A stretch of DNA of 64,000 nucleotides from the NCBI GenBank assembly GCA_043774925.1, contig JAYVSZ010000031.1, forward strand, positions 1-64,000, given 5' to 3'. This document shows positions 53,001 to 61,695 of this stretch, one piece after another (position 1 is the stretch's first letter; the number at the start of each line of letters is the position of its first letter). Source of the DNA: JAYVSZ01 sp043774925. Its GTDB lineage: Bacteria; Pseudomonadota; Gammaproteobacteria; Burkholderiales; Methylophilaceae. A program made the position numbers and the translations under genes. The notes under the pieces were generated by a model. The model ran no database searches. It was given only the letters and a program-made list of their open reading frames with translations, and had not been told where the DNA came from.

Positions 53001-55934
53001 ATAACCTAGTGGAATGGTGGTTTGTGTTAATGCACTAGAGAACGGTAACTCTACGCCCAAAGTCGCGTTCATGCGGCCATAAGTTGGGTCAAACAACTCT
53101 TGAATCGCTTTATTTTCAACATAAACATTCACAGTCGCACCTGCAGCCGCTTTCGCCGCACCTTGTGCTTTTACATTATTAAGCACAGTTAAACATGCCG
53201 CTGCGCTAGAACATTGCGGTATAGCAACGCCGCCGTTGTATGCTGTGCCTGCCTTATTGGTTAAAGCTGTAGTAACAGAACCTGGTGCAGGTGTAAATTT
53301 AATGGCCTCTGGTGTTTTAAAGGTCATTGCATTGTATTTACCCAAGTAAATTGCACCCGTATAAATACGTGCCAACGTTTCTGTTGTTGCAGCAGCAATA
53401 GTCGCATTAGTAGCACCAAATGCAGCGTTGTAGCGTGGTTCTGGCACCACTGGTAATGGTTGTGTTGCGCCATGCAATGCTGGAATAGCGCTAGCTAAAG
53501 TAGCCACGTTTAAAGGTGCTGCTGGCGCAATTGGTTGCACGTAAATTTGCATAATCGTGCGATCATTTGGGCCGTAACCTGGCAATACGTTTTCGCCGCC
53601 ACCCACGCTGCTGTAGTCACCCATACCTGTGTAGTAATCGATACGTGGATCACCTGCTGGTAACGGTGCTGGTGAATCGTTATAAAGAATCAACGTTTTA
53701 CCTGCATATTGCGAGAAGTCAATCACCGCATCTGCACGACCAGCTGGGTTAATAAACACGCCTTTCTCAAGAATATTGAGCAAGGTTGTACTGCGTTTAT
53801 TCGCTTCGTAGTTCATTGGTGTTGAAGGAATCGTCGCTACGTTCGCTAAGAAGCCGCCTTCGTTACCAATTAGGTGAATATCTGGACCCGCTGTTGCTGG
53901 ATCTGGCACACCGGCAGAAATCGCCAAGTGACCTGATGTGGAACCCCAACCTGTGCCTTGCAAGCCCGCAGTAGGTGGTGTAACTCCTGCAGGTGCCACA
54001 GTACCATCTTGTAAGGTAATGCCATCTGGGAAAGTCACACTACCGTTAGGACTTATTACTCGTGTTGTACCTGGTGGGTAATACAAATTTGGATAGCTTG
54101 TATCAAAATGTACCATTTTTACTTCGGTACAATCTGACAATAATGGTGTAGAGCCGTCCGCTGGACGAGTTTGCACGCCATCACAAAGCGTTGGTTGTGT
54201 TGCTGGGTTTTGTGGATCATTTGGATTGGTTGTCACAGCATCTGCTGCAATGTACAAGCCAAGGTTCACAAAACGGTCGTTCATGGCATTGAGCATACGG
54301 AAACGGTAGGCTTTAGGCTCAACTGTCATGGTAGGGTAAGCTTGACCATTCACAATTGGCGTATCCATAAACGCTTCTGGCGTAGTGCTGACTTCGCTTA
54401 AATCGGTTGTAACTGGGTTACCGCCAGAAGATTGTGGATTATTTATATCTACAAGTTTATGTTCGCCACTTGGTAAACGGTCAAAATAAGAGGGGAAAAC
54501 TGGCCAGAAATACGGGCCCCAATCCCAACGACCGACTGGTTTAGTACCATCGATAGAAGTTGGATCTTGGTTGGTTTCATACACGTGTGGAAACCATAAA
54601 TCGCCCTCGGCGCCCCAATAAGTCGAATCCCATTTTGCATCTTGGATTGCAACATCTTTTGGTACGAAAGTTTTTTCTTGGAAAACCAAAGGAATTTGTT
54701 CTGTTGGCAATGAAGTACCAATTGCCGCTTGCTCTTTAACGTCGTTAAGCTGGTAAACCGAAGCCACGCCTGCGTACACATTCAAACGCGTTAAACCAAA
54801 AGCATGATCATGGTAGAACATTAAACGTGCGCTCTCACCATTTGGGAAGTAGTACGTCATACCGCCAGGGCCTGGGTTAGGCATGTCTGGCACGTTTACA
54901 GCACTTGCACCGCGAATATAGCCCGCTGCATCCGCTGGTGCAACGCCTTTTGCAACGGCTTCTGCCGCCACGCTGGCTGGATTTGTTGCATCCGCTTCGC
55001 CTGCTGGCGTTACCCATTGGTGCGGCGTACCGTCACTAATCCAAGGGTTATCACCACCGTGCAAGTGAATTTCTACACGGTTTTGCGTGAATTTAATTTT
55101 GCCGTCTGGTCCAAAACCTGCGCCTGGCAGCATTTCATCCACTGGCAAGAACAAATCACCATTACGCTGACCATTGCTTGCGCGGCCAACTGGCAATAGG
55201 TTGACAAATTTAATACGCGTTGGCACGTTTTGTGTCGCATTGATAACTGGGCCAAGATAATGTGGCTTATCCACAGTGTAGGCTTGCACCATTCTCCAGC
55301 CGCTAGCTACGCTTGCATCAGGGCGCGCAATCATCACTGGGCCATTCAAGTCTGTTAATAGCCAAGCTTTGCTCCCTGCAACAGCAACCGCGCCATTACT
55401 CAAGCCTGCAGCAGCATCCGTTGCGGCTGGGTCAATTTGCACATAGCCACGCACCGTTGTACCGCCCGCTTTTAAGTCACTGTGAAATTGCTCCTTCCAT
55501 TCCACTACTGCAATTTCATAGTATTCATCTTTGGTGGTAACACCTTGTTGATTTACCCAATATGTAGGGACAGCTTTAGGAATGTACTTCCCAGAGCTAT
55601 CGCCATTGGGGCCGCCCGGTGCTGCTAAACTTGGCAATGGATCTTTAAATTTACGTAGCGCGGTGCCTGTATCACACAGACCTGCGGGTACAATCGGAAG
55701 GTTGTTCGCATCTAGATACGGATTGCCGTTAACATCAAAACAAGCCGTTGGTGAGTGAACACCATTCGGGCTGTTAGCGTAATACGTCTGTTGCTTCATT
55801 GGTTGACTGTTAACATCGGTGTTATCACCAAATCCGTCTCCAGCCAAAGCATTTCCAAAAGGAATTGCGATTGTTGTAAGCGCTAATAAGCACACACGCC
55901 TCGCAAAAGTTGTAAGTTTCAAAGTAGTTTCCAT
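50049..55934 (-). CDS. giant secreted multicopper oxidase with fibronectin-III-like repeats (MofA-like)
   Basis: 1961 residues from ATG 55934, with AGGGG 8 bases upstream. A signal peptide (about 1-31) is followed by a cupredoxin region holding all four copper motifs: HLHGG (about 289), YHDHAFG (about 375), HPVHFH (about 1006) and HCHILGHEENDFM (about 1109), which supplies the type 1 cysteine and axial methionine. From about 1160 to the end there are about nine fibronectin-III-like repeats, several with the pattern ATGLxVSxVTxTSAxVAW. Large multicopper oxidases of this kind (MofA) are linked to Mn(II) oxidation in Leptothrix; others oxidise iron or organics. Neighbouring FKBP, cytochrome c and SCO genes support assembly of a copper enzyme in the periplasm and export. 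The enzyme class is firm; the substrate is not. Confidence 0.88.
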   Translation of the reverse strand: METTLKLTTFARRVCLLALTTIAIPFGNALAGDGFGDNTDVNSQPMKQQTYYANSPNGVHSPTACFDVNGNPYLDANNLPIVPAGLCDTGTALRKFKDPLPSLAAPGGPNGDSSGKYIPKAVPTYWVNQQGVTTKDEYYEIAVVEWKEQFHSDLKAGGTTVRGYVQIDPAATDAAAGLSNGAVAVAGSKAWLLTDLNGPVMIARPDASVASGWRMVQAYTVDKPHYLGPVINATQNVPTRIKFVNLLPVGRASNGQRNGDLFLPVDEMLPGAGFGPDGKIKFTQNRVEIHLHGGDNPWISDGTPHQWVTPAGEADATNPASVAAEAVAKGVAPADAAGYIRGASAVNVPDMPNPGPGGMTYYFPNGESARLMFYHDHAFGLTRLNVYAGVASVYQLNDVKEQAAIGTSLPTEQIPLVFQEKTFVPKDVAIQDAKWDSTYWGAEGDLWFPHVYETNQDPTSIDGTKPVGRWDWGPYFWPVFPSYFDRLPSGEHKLVDINNPQSSGGNPVTTDLSEVSTTPEAFMDTPIVNGQAYPTMTVEPKAYRFRMLNAMNDRFVNLGLYIAADAVTTNPNDPQNPATQPTLCDGVQTRPADGSTPLLSDCTEVKMVHFDTSYPNLYYPPGTTRVISPNGSVTFPDGITLQDGTVAPAGVTPPTAGLQGTGWGSTSGHLAISAGVPDPATAGPDIHLIGNEGGFLANVATIPSTPMNYEANKRSTTLLNILEKGVFINPAGRADAVIDFSQYAGKTLILYNDSPAPLPAGDPRIDYYTGMGDYSSVGGGENVLPGYGPNDRTIMQIYVQPIAPAAPLNVATLASAIPALHGATQPLPVVPEPRYNAAFGATNATIAAATTETLARIYTGAIYLGKYNAMTFKTPEAIKFTPAPGSVTTALTNKAGTAYNGGVAIPQCSSAAACLTVLNNVKAQGAAKAAAGATVNVYVENKAIQELFDPTYGRMNATLGVELPFSSALTQTTIPLGYVDPVTEKVTDGETQFWKITHNGVDSHPVHFHLVNVQVINRMGWDGTLKSPTDDEIGWKETVIMNPLEDIVVAVRAKAPKLPFGLPNSVRARDPSQPVGPNIIEGFTQVDPATGNPAVVSNKVEDYGWEYVWHCHILGHEENDFMRPFVFDYWNDKNAVAPNGFAVNRPDTIADLALNGNVLSWTDPTPSDPVAALDINGNLVNQANLGNPKNEIGYKVVRTSDDGLPAAIFNVIANATSFADNFNAVASVTYTYTIAAYNQMGIADASNTVVKTAALVPAAGLTIGAVTDTTVGLTWYNANVAPTTTTVTVTDANGIVQTITPAVSPLNVTGLASDTTYTFSVVLSNAGGAAPAVTTTAKTTVAAATGLAVSAVTDTTATIAWVNPASGGNAAVTVSPAAGVVVVPNGAGNGASFTGMTANTLYTFSVVVTGANGGTSPAATTTSTTNAAAATGLGVSGVTATSANVAWTSASGNAVLTVSPAATVVQAGNTATVTGMTPDTAYSFSVVVTGSNGVASAATTANATTSAAAATGLAVSGVTATSANVAWTSASGNAVLTVSPAATVVQAGNTATVTGMTPNTAYTFSVVVTGSSGVASAATTANATTNALAATGVTVSAVTATSASVAWTNPASGGSAALTVSPAAGVVVTPNGAGNGVSLAGMTPNTTYTFSVVVTGSNGVASAATTANATTNALPATALVITGVTDVAANVSWTSPVGGGNALMTATPAGGIGAVVTSTAPGVVTGLTPYTVYTFSVVITGSNGVPSAAITATARTLATLNAASIGSARLLSANTLTLSWGDNSVGETGYIVQVKRNNGAWTTVPAAQVVGSLTAAGTGGVITATITTTMNQALYQFQVLPVAAATSQTGAASGAATVDLRTAPTTVVLASATSTLGSHNVVLAWNATSNNTATVTVQRRIRIFGNNFSGWQTVANLPGSNTLGYTDAGVVTGQTYQYRVRASNVTGSSNWSATSASVLVR
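51181..51660 (-). repeat. near-identical 240-bp tandem repeats coding for fibronectin-III-like modules
   Basis: The stretches 51181-51420 and 51421-51660 match almost base for base (for example the lines at 51271 and 51511, both GTTACTGTTGCAGTATTGCC). The period is 240 bases or 80 residues. Flanking modules at 50940-51180 and 51661-51900 are more diverged. This points to recent duplication or gene conversion. Confidence 0.85.
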
Positions 55935-56212
55935 TTTTTTGCCCCTAAGCAAAACTCAGTATTTAAAGAAAATCCCGCAGCATCAAGCTGAGCCCAATCT
56001 AAATGTTGGATGTCACTTTTGTGTGACTTTTTCACAGTGTCGATAATATACGGTGTTGCCTACCAGATATCTAAGCAAAAACCCGCTATATAAAGTAGGG
56101 AAAACCCTACCTACGGGCTAATATTTTGAGCGAGTCTTTTGACGTATCAGTAAGCGCCAATGGATGGCGAGTGGCGAATTCAGGGCGGTTGAAGGGTGTT
56201 GCGGGTACAGGG
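55935..56212 (-). promoter_or_regulatory. 278-base upstream region of the multicopper oxidase gene
   Basis: The longest non-coding stretch of the block. It contains GTAGGG-AAAA-CCCTAC (56095-56110), followed on the minus strand by TTTATATAG. It also contains a palindrome TGTGA-N5-TCACA (56022-56036), overlapped by GTCAC-N6-GTGAC (56012-56027). The first could be a weak terminator of the regulator gene or an operator; the second is Crp-like but has 5 rather than 6 central bases. I see no unambiguous -35/-10 pair. Confidence 0.4.
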
Positions 56213-56869
56213 CTAACGCGTAGTAATAATGCCTTTTTCGATGGCGTACGTAGTGAGGGCAGCAGAGTTGTGAAGGTCGAGTTTTTTCATTAAATTAGAG
56301 CGGTGTTTTTCTACTGTTTTAATGCTCACACACATCTGGCTGGCGATGGTTTTGTTGGTATTACCTTCGGCAACCAGCTTAAGCACCTCACGCTCGCGCT
56401 TGGAAATTTGCTCCCAAGCAGAAAACTCAGACGCTGCGGAGCCGCTTAGATACTTATTGAAGAGCTTATCGGCCACATCTGGCGATAAATAAGTTTTACC
56501 ATTTAGCACTTTGTGAATGCCAGCAATAAGCTCATCGCGCGTTGCTTGTTTAAGCACGTAGCCATTGGCGCCTGCTTTAATAGAATCGCGAATGTATTCT
56601 TCGGCATTATGCGCCGTCAGCATAATCACTTTGATGTTGGGATCGCGATGTTTAATTTCTGATAGCGCCTCAGAGCCGTTCATTACCGGCATATTGATAT
56701 CCATCAGCACCACATCTGGCTTTAAAAGCGCCGCTTGACGGATAGCATCGCGGCCATTATCCGCCTCGCCCACCACTTCTAAACTTGGGTCAGACGAAAT
56801 CATGGCAATCAGCCCTTGTCTGAGCAAGGTGTGATCTTCAACGATTAATACTTTATATATATTTTCCAT
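56213..56869 (-). CDS. NarL/FixJ-type response regulator
   Basis: 218 residues. The receiver carries VEDHTLLRQGL, the phospho-acceptor in VVLMDINMPVMNG (about 56), and the lysine in NGYVLKQA. The C-terminal LuxR-type helix-turn-helix (about 150-210) reads ISKREREVLKLVAEGNTNKTIA and VKTVEKHRSNLMKKL. No kinase gene is adjacent in the window. Lying between the secretion genes and the oxidase gene, it is the natural candidate to control either or both. Confidence 0.95.
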   Translation of the reverse strand: MENIYKVLIVEDHTLLRQGLIAMISSDPSLEVVGEADNGRDAIRQAALLKPDVVLMDINMPVMNGSEALSEIKHRDPNIKVIMLTAHNAEEYIRDSIKAGANGYVLKQATRDELIAGIHKVLNGKTYLSPDVADKLFNKYLSGSAASEFSAWEQISKREREVLKLVAEGNTNKTIASQMCVSIKTVEKHRSNLMKKLDLHNSAALTTYAIEKGIITTR

Positions 56870-56877
56870 TTTTATTG

Positions 56878-57471
56878 TTAGCGTCTGGCTCTAGAAATCG
56901 TGGTTAAACTGCCGTTAGGCGAATCTACTGCCGCCTTGCCAGTGCGCGGCACAGGTCGCGGAATACCATTTACAACATCGCCAGCAGGCACTTGTCCTTG
57001 TGCTTTAGTAGGCACGTAGACAAATTGCCATTCGGAATATTTTAATTTTCCTTCTAGCGCGCTATCAGCGTCGCTAAACGCGGCCACTTTATACGGCGCT
57101 TGTTCCGACATACTATGCACACCCACTATTTCGCTATTGTTACCCAATACCAAGCCCCACTCCGCCAGCCCTGTCATGGGATCGCGGTAAATTTTGCGCA
57201 AATAGCGCGGATTTAATTTTGCATCATTATCCGCGCCAAGAAGCGCAATCAGACTGGGTGGAAAGCCTTTGCCAGATTGGTAATATCGTCCAATCGCATA
57301 TTGAAATTGATGCCCTACAAACAGCAGATCTTGTTCATTTTCGCGCTGCATTTGTGTGTGCCATATTTGCGCTGCCGTGCCCATCGCAATCATCATCACC
57401 GTCAAAACCACCAGCACGCCAACAAAGGTGAAGCCGCGATTTGCTGCTTTTAAGGTGCTACCAATCCGCAT
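56878..57471 (-). CDS. minor pseudopilin-like protein lacking Glu5
   Basis: 197 residues from ATG 57471 (ATG 57483 also possible). The leader ends RG and the mature part would be FTFVGVLVVLTVMMIAMGTAAQIW: a prepilin-type helix where position 5 is glycine rather than glutamate, as in tip pseudopilins of the GspK kind. The remainder has GKGFPPSLIALLG and YRDPMTG, as in the other two pseudopilins here. Overlaps the previous gene by 14 bases. Its proline- and arginine-containing tail is not conserved in type. Confidence 0.8.
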   Translation of the reverse strand: MRIGSTLKAANRGFTFVGVLVVLTVMMIAMGTAAQIWHTQMQRENEQDLLFVGHQFQYAIGRYYQSGKGFPPSLIALLGADNDAKLNPRYLRKIYRDPMTGLAEWGLVLGNNSEIVGVHSMSEQAPYKVAAFSDADSALEGKLKYSEWQFVYVPTKAQGQVPAGDVVNGIPRPVPRTGKAAVDSPNGSLTTISRARR

Positions 57472-57844
57472 ACGCAGTCCCATCGCTGCCTTTGCCTTGA
57501 GCGCCGCTCTTGATGTCGTACACCGCGCCTTTTGCGCCATTGCTGGGCGATACCGTCGTCCAAGACGTTTCACTTTCGGTGATGGGATCACGCGGAATAC
57601 TGCGCAGATATTTGCGCTCTACTAAGTCTTGTAGCGCCTCAGGATACTGGCCCGTATCGCCATAAAACTTATCCAAAGCTTCTCTAATCACCGAAAGGTC
57701 TTGTTTTAAAATCACTTCTTTAGATTGATCCACCCGACCAAAGTACTTTGGCGCGGCAATTGAAAGCAGCAAAGCAATCACTGCCATCACCACTAGCAAC
57801 TCAATTAATGTAAAACCAGCGCGCTGCAAGCAATTACGATTCAT
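57458..57844 (-). CDS. GspG-like pseudopilin
   Basis: 128 residues from ATG 57844, two bases after the previous stop; GTG 57850 is an alternative. Leader ending RAG, then FTLIELLVVMAVIALLLSIAAPKYF with Glu5. The C-terminal region (YPEALQDLVERKYLRSIPRDPIT) is the GspG fold, with AQGKGSDGTAYADW at the end. It is a structural pseudopilin of the local system. Confidence 0.88.
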   Translation of the reverse strand: MNRNCLQRAGFTLIELLVVMAVIALLLSIAAPKYFGRVDQSKEVILKQDLSVIREALDKFYGDTGQYPEALQDLVERKYLRSIPRDPITESETSWTTVSPSNGAKGAVYDIKSGAQGKGSDGTAYADW

Positions 57845-57846
57845 AT

Positions 57847-58332
57847 TCACCACTCTCGATAGGGAATGCCATTCAGTCCCTTTGCTTCTGATTTTGAATA
57901 AATATCAAATACATCATCCCCTACACTCGGACTTTTTGCACTGCTTGCGTAGCTACGTAAGCCCCAAGTTTCTGCTGGCGGAATGCCTAGCTCGGCAAAC
58001 GGATCAGCTGGCACGCGACGCAGAAAATAGATTCTTTTTGGCGTTGGCGATTTCACATCCTCCACCCCTTCCTCCAGCACTGCCAGCGTTGGCGGATAGC
58101 CCGTTGCACCGACTAACTGAATCATGTGTCCTTCATCATAAGCCAGCTTATAAGCGTCAATCGCTTCGCGCACTTGCCGCAGCGATTGACGTAAATCTTG
58201 CTCTTTGCTGCGCTGCACAATCACCTCGCCCATCGGCGCGGCCATGGTGGCTATTAAAGCCAATATCGCCAGTGATACAACCAGTTCGATAAGGGTGAAA
58301 CCAGTGCTCCCAAATCTTATGTTGCGGCTCAC
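57847..58332 (-). CDS. GspG/GspH-like pseudopilin
   Basis: 161 residues from GTG 58332, with GAGG upstream. Leader ending STG, then FTLIELVVSLAILALIATMAAPM with Glu5. The body contains RIYFLRRVPADPF and ends GLNGIPYREW, similar to the end of the next pseudopilin, so the two may be old duplicates. It lies 31 bases after the secretin gene. Confidence 0.85.
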   Translation of the reverse strand: MSRNIRFGSTGFTLIELVVSLAILALIATMAAPMGEVIVQRSKEQDLRQSLRQVREAIDAYKLAYDEGHMIQLVGATGYPPTLAVLEEGVEDVKSPTPKRIYFLRRVPADPFAELGIPPAETWGLRSYASSAKSPSVGDDVFDIYSKSEAKGLNGIPYREW

Positions 58333-58363
58333 TTTAACAAATCCTCACACGCGCAATCCATTA

Positions 58364-60607
58364 TTACTGCGTCTGTGCAGGCGTCAGCGGTGGTAGTGTG
58401 GCATCCGTCATGCCAGCAGCGCCGTCAGCAGCTGGCGGCATTGGCGGTTGCTGAATCGCGGGTGGTGGTGGCTGAATCACCGTGGGCTGCGCTGCGCTGC
58501 GTGGCACAGGCAAGCTAAAACCACGCGACACTGTACCTGCGCGTGTTTTGCCTTGCGCTGGCGTTACCTGTGTGGGTGTCGCTTGCGGAGCAACTGGCTG
58601 AATCACCTGCCCTGCCAAAGGTTTAATTACCGTCGGCGGTGCAATTTGCGATTGCGGCAAGGTTGGCATTACGTTATCTGACCGCGAAGCGCCCGAACCT
58701 TCAAACTTAATCGTATCCATCTTTTCTGCCGTAATAGGACGAGATTTTGCCGCGTTGCTGGTGCCCGAAGAATACGATGACAAATTAGCATCTGGCTGAT
58801 GTTGATTGCGAATAATATGCGGCGTGATGGAAAGAATAATCTCCGTTTTCGTTTTATTGGTATTGTGGCTAGAGAACAAGCGTCCAATAATCGGCAAATC
58901 GCCCAAGCCTGGCACTTTGCTGGCGGACTGAATATCATTATCGCTAATTAAGCCCGCTAAAACTTGCGTCTCGCCATCTCTCAATCGCAGCACCGTGCTC
59001 ACGTTACGCGTGCCGATTTGATAAGCAATCGTGCCGGAAGCGGCATTGGTGACTTGGCTGGCGATATTGCTCACTTCTAGCGAGGTTTTGATTGAAACTT
59101 CGCCATCCATGTGAATTTGTGGCTCAACTTCCAACTTCAAGCCCACATCCAAATACTGCACACTCCCCGTCACCACTGGCGTGCCCGTTGATACTGGTGT
59201 AACGGAGTTGGTAATCACGGGCACTTTGTCGCCGATATGAATTTTGGCTTTTTCATTTTGCTTCACGCGGATACGCGGACTGGCAAGAATGTTAGTCGCG
59301 CCATCTGTTTTCTTCAAATCTAGCACCAAATTAAGTGCGCCAGCCGACGAAAATACATTAATTTTTGAATCATTAACATTTTTTAAATCTCGCAAAGTTA
59401 AACCGCCTGCAGAGCCAGTCACAGCACCCGCGCCAGAGGCCGCCGCTGCAGCCGCGGTTGCCGCTGCTCCCAAAGAAAATGTGACCTGATCTGGATACTT
59501 AATACCTAATTCCATCAGCTTGTTATGCGACACTTCTAACACTTCAACTTCAAGCATCACTTCTGGCTCATTTTGGTCTTGTGCGGCCAGTAGCTTGCCT
59601 GCAAGCTCCACCACGTCTGCCGTATCGCGCATTACAATGGAGTTATTGACTTCGTTCACGTACACATCATTCGCCTTCAGCACGGTCTTCAGCATGGTCA
59701 GCATTTGCTTGGCATCCGCGTTGGTCAGGTGAAAGTCGCGAATGACCAAATCTTGAAACTCTTTAAGCTTTGCTGGCGTATTAGGGTAGATATACAAGGT
59801 CGTGTCGTTAATCACCTTTTTCTCAAGCTGATTTTGCATCAAAATCAAGCTAATCACGTCTTCAACTGAGGCATCTTTAACAAAAATAGTCGCTTTTAGG
59901 TCATTTTTTACGTCTTTATCTAGCAGAATATTGAGACCGCTGCTCTTAGAAAGCGCTTCTAAAATCATTTTTAGGTTCGCATCTCTAAACTGCATTGAAA
60001 CTGGCTTTTTGAAGGTTGAGCCCAATTCTGGCATTTGATTTGCAGCGCGCCCACTATATCTGGCGGCATCAATTTCTTCTTTCAACTTTGTCGCTTCCGC
60101 ATTTTTTGGATCTTCCACCAACACGGGTTGCAACGCGTTTTTCGCCGCGACATAATCTGCGCGCTCCAGCGCTTCTCTCGCAACAATAATAGCCTCAGTA
60201 TGTTTATTGCTACGCGCCACTTCCAACAAGCCCATTTTGGCTTGCTCATTTTCAGTATCAATACTCAACACGCGCTGATAGCCACTCTCCGCATCACTGG
60301 TATTGCCTTGCCCAAGCGCTCTAGAGGCCTCTAGCAGCGTCTGGTTAATCACGCGGTCGCGCTCGCGCAAATAATCCGCACGATAAGGCACATTTTTAGG
60401 ATTATCTTCAGACGATTTTTTAAGATTCGCTATACCTTCCTCAACTGGGCCTTTTTTCGCTTGCTCCATGGCGGTTTTATGCACAGGATCGTTCGCGCAA
60501 CTCGTCATAAAAGTGAGCAAAGTAAAGCACACAAAGGCTCTGGCAAATGTTGGCCAATGCCCTGTGGGTTTAAGCGTTGCAGTAGTTCGTGATGGATGGA
60601 AAATCAT
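58364..60607 (-). CDS. secretin (GspD/MshL-like) with N-terminal TPR-like region
   Basis: 747 residues from ATG 60607, preceded by AAGGTGA; GTG 60616 is also in frame. A lipoprotein-like signal (LLTFMTSC, cysteine about 38) is followed by TPR-like helices (about 45-180), the STN/N0-type domain (about 200-285, PVSMQFRDANLKMILEAL), an N1 domain, and the secretin core (about 440-620, with VPGLGDLPIIGRLFSS). The Pro/Gln/Thr-rich tail is 120 residues long. It forms the outer-membrane gate. Overlaps nothing but lies 5 bases after the PilP-like stop. Confidence 0.9.
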   Translation of the reverse strand: MIFHPSRTTATLKPTGHWPTFARAFVCFTLLTFMTSCANDPVHKTAMEQAKKGPVEEGIANLKKSSEDNPKNVPYRADYLRERDRVINQTLLEASRALGQGNTSDAESGYQRVLSIDTENEQAKMGLLEVARSNKHTEAIIVAREALERADYVAAKNALQPVLVEDPKNAEATKLKEEIDAARYSGRAANQMPELGSTFKKPVSMQFRDANLKMILEALSKSSGLNILLDKDVKNDLKATIFVKDASVEDVISLILMQNQLEKKVINDTTLYIYPNTPAKLKEFQDLVIRDFHLTNADAKQMLTMLKTVLKANDVYVNEVNNSIVMRDTADVVELAGKLLAAQDQNEPEVMLEVEVLEVSHNKLMELGIKYPDQVTFSLGAAATAAAAAASGAGAVTGSAGGLTLRDLKNVNDSKINVFSSAGALNLVLDLKKTDGATNILASPRIRVKQNEKAKIHIGDKVPVITNSVTPVSTGTPVVTGSVQYLDVGLKLEVEPQIHMDGEVSIKTSLEVSNIASQVTNAASGTIAYQIGTRNVSTVLRLRDGETQVLAGLISDNDIQSASKVPGLGDLPIIGRLFSSHNTNKTKTEIILSITPHIIRNQHQPDANLSSYSSGTSNAAKSRPITAEKMDTIKFEGSGASRSDNVMPTLPQSQIAPPTVIKPLAGQVIQPVAPQATPTQVTPAQGKTRAGTVSRGFSLPVPRSAAQPTVIQPPPPAIQQPPMPPAADGAAGMTDATLPPLTPAQTQ

Positions 60608-60612
60608 AATGA

Positions 60613-61125
60613 TCACCTTATGCGCAATGTTTGTTTAATGTTAAGTGGTAAATAGGTCATAGATAAATTGCCGCTGTTAATGCCTTCTACGCGGTAGATG
60701 CTTTCCAGCGTCTCGTTAGGAGACACGGAATAAATCCTTTCGCCTTTGGTCAGATATATCACCAACTTGCCGCCCGGCTCTTGATAACTGCCCATAAAAG
60801 CATAGGGCAGCGGCGGCGCCGTTGGGGGCGGCGGAGGCGGTGGCGGAGGCGGTGGCGGCAGCTTTACGGGCTTTGGCGGTGGCGGCGGCACGTACCAAGA
60901 TTTTTCTTTAAAAATATCCTTTGGTGCATTTTCCCTAAATTGTCTTGGTTTAAGTTTTTCCAGCTGCAGCTGTGAATCAAGTTGATTCTGCGCTTGACTT
61001 GCAGACAATCTCGCTACCTTTGCTGGTGCTTTAGTCACGTCTTCTGGCGAAGGCGCGCGAAGCGCCAATACCGCGACTACAGCGCCTAAAGCCAAGATGC
61101 CTAACCAACGTTTATTCGCCTCCAC
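60613..61125 (-). CDS. PilP/GspC-like protein with polyproline stretch
   Basis: 170 residues from GTG 61125, directly after the previous stop, with GGGAG in place. A membrane anchor (about 7-23), a linker with one run of 12 prolines (about 91-102), then a small beta domain (FMGSYQEPGGKLVIYLTKGERIYSV). PilP links the inner-membrane complex to the secretin. The proline run acts as a rigid spacer and may need EF-P for translation. Confidence 0.75.
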   Translation of the reverse strand: MEANKRWLGILALGAVVAVLALRAPSPEDVTKAPAKVARLSASQAQNQLDSQLQLEKLKPRQFRENAPKDIFKEKSWYVPPPPPKPVKLPPPPPPPPPPPPTAPPLPYAFMGSYQEPGGKLVIYLTKGERIYSVSPNETLESIYRVEGINSGNLSMTYLPLNIKQTLRIR

Positions 61126-61695
61126 TTAGCGCTCCCTTCTTAAATAAAGCGTGAGCATTAAGGTCGAATCTGGCTGGTTATCGCTAATTTTCTGCCGCTG
61201 AAACACGATATTATCTAAGGCAAGATTTTGTACTTTTGGCAACACTTCTGCAATAAATTCAACCAGTTGCGGATAAGTGCCTTTTAGCGGCAGCGTGACT
61301 TGATACGCCAGCACATTGCCCGGGCTGCCTTTAAGCACGCGGTATTCCGCCTGCTTGGGCACCAAGCCTTTTTTACTGGCCAATTGCATCATCAGCTCAA
61401 GCGTATCGGGCGCAGTATTTTCTGCAGGGAATTTCGCTTCAAACGCCTCAATTTGGCCAGCTGGCGCTTGCCGCACAGATTCATCCGAAGCTTGCTGCAT
61501 GCTGTTGGCATTTTGCAGCAAACTTTCCGCGTGCTGCCTCGTTTCCACCAGCGCATGACGCATGGGCAAAATTGCGCCAACATAAAAGCCGATAGCACCT
61601 GCTAACAGCAGGAAAAACGCCATCCATTGCCATGACAGCTGCCGCGCCCAGCGCAACAGCGCATGTCCAAACCGCGTTATGGCTTTGCTACCCAT
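61126..61695 (-). CDS. PilO/GspM-like inner-membrane assembly protein
   Basis: 189 residues. One membrane segment (about 22-42, WMAFFLLLAGAIGFYVGAIL), a coiled-coil (about 47-75), then a ferredoxin-like domain (VTLPLKGTYPQLVEFIAEVL). Overlaps the PilN-like gene by 19 bases. Role: periplasmic frame of the inner-membrane platform. Confidence 0.75.
   Translation of the reverse strand: MGSKAITRFGHALLRWARQLSWQWMAFFLLLAGAIGFYVGAILPMRHALVETRQHAESLLQNANSMQQASDESVRQAPAGQIEAFEAKFPAENTAPDTLELMMQLASKKGLVPKQAEYRVLKGSPGNVLAYQVTLPLKGTYPQLVEFIAEVLPKVQNLALDNIVFQRQKISDNQPDSTLMLTLYLRRER

Noticed and set aside
56022..56036. Crp binding site before the oxidase gene
   Set aside because: The half-sites fit, but the centre has 5 bases instead of 6, and no Crp-type DNA-binding regulator is in the window. 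Kept only as a possible operator.
60826..60890. GGC/GGT-rich repeat as unstable simple-sequence tract
   Set aside because: Codons for proline vary (CCG, CCA, CCT, CCC on the coding strand), so it is a real polyproline linker rather than a perfect repeat able to slip.
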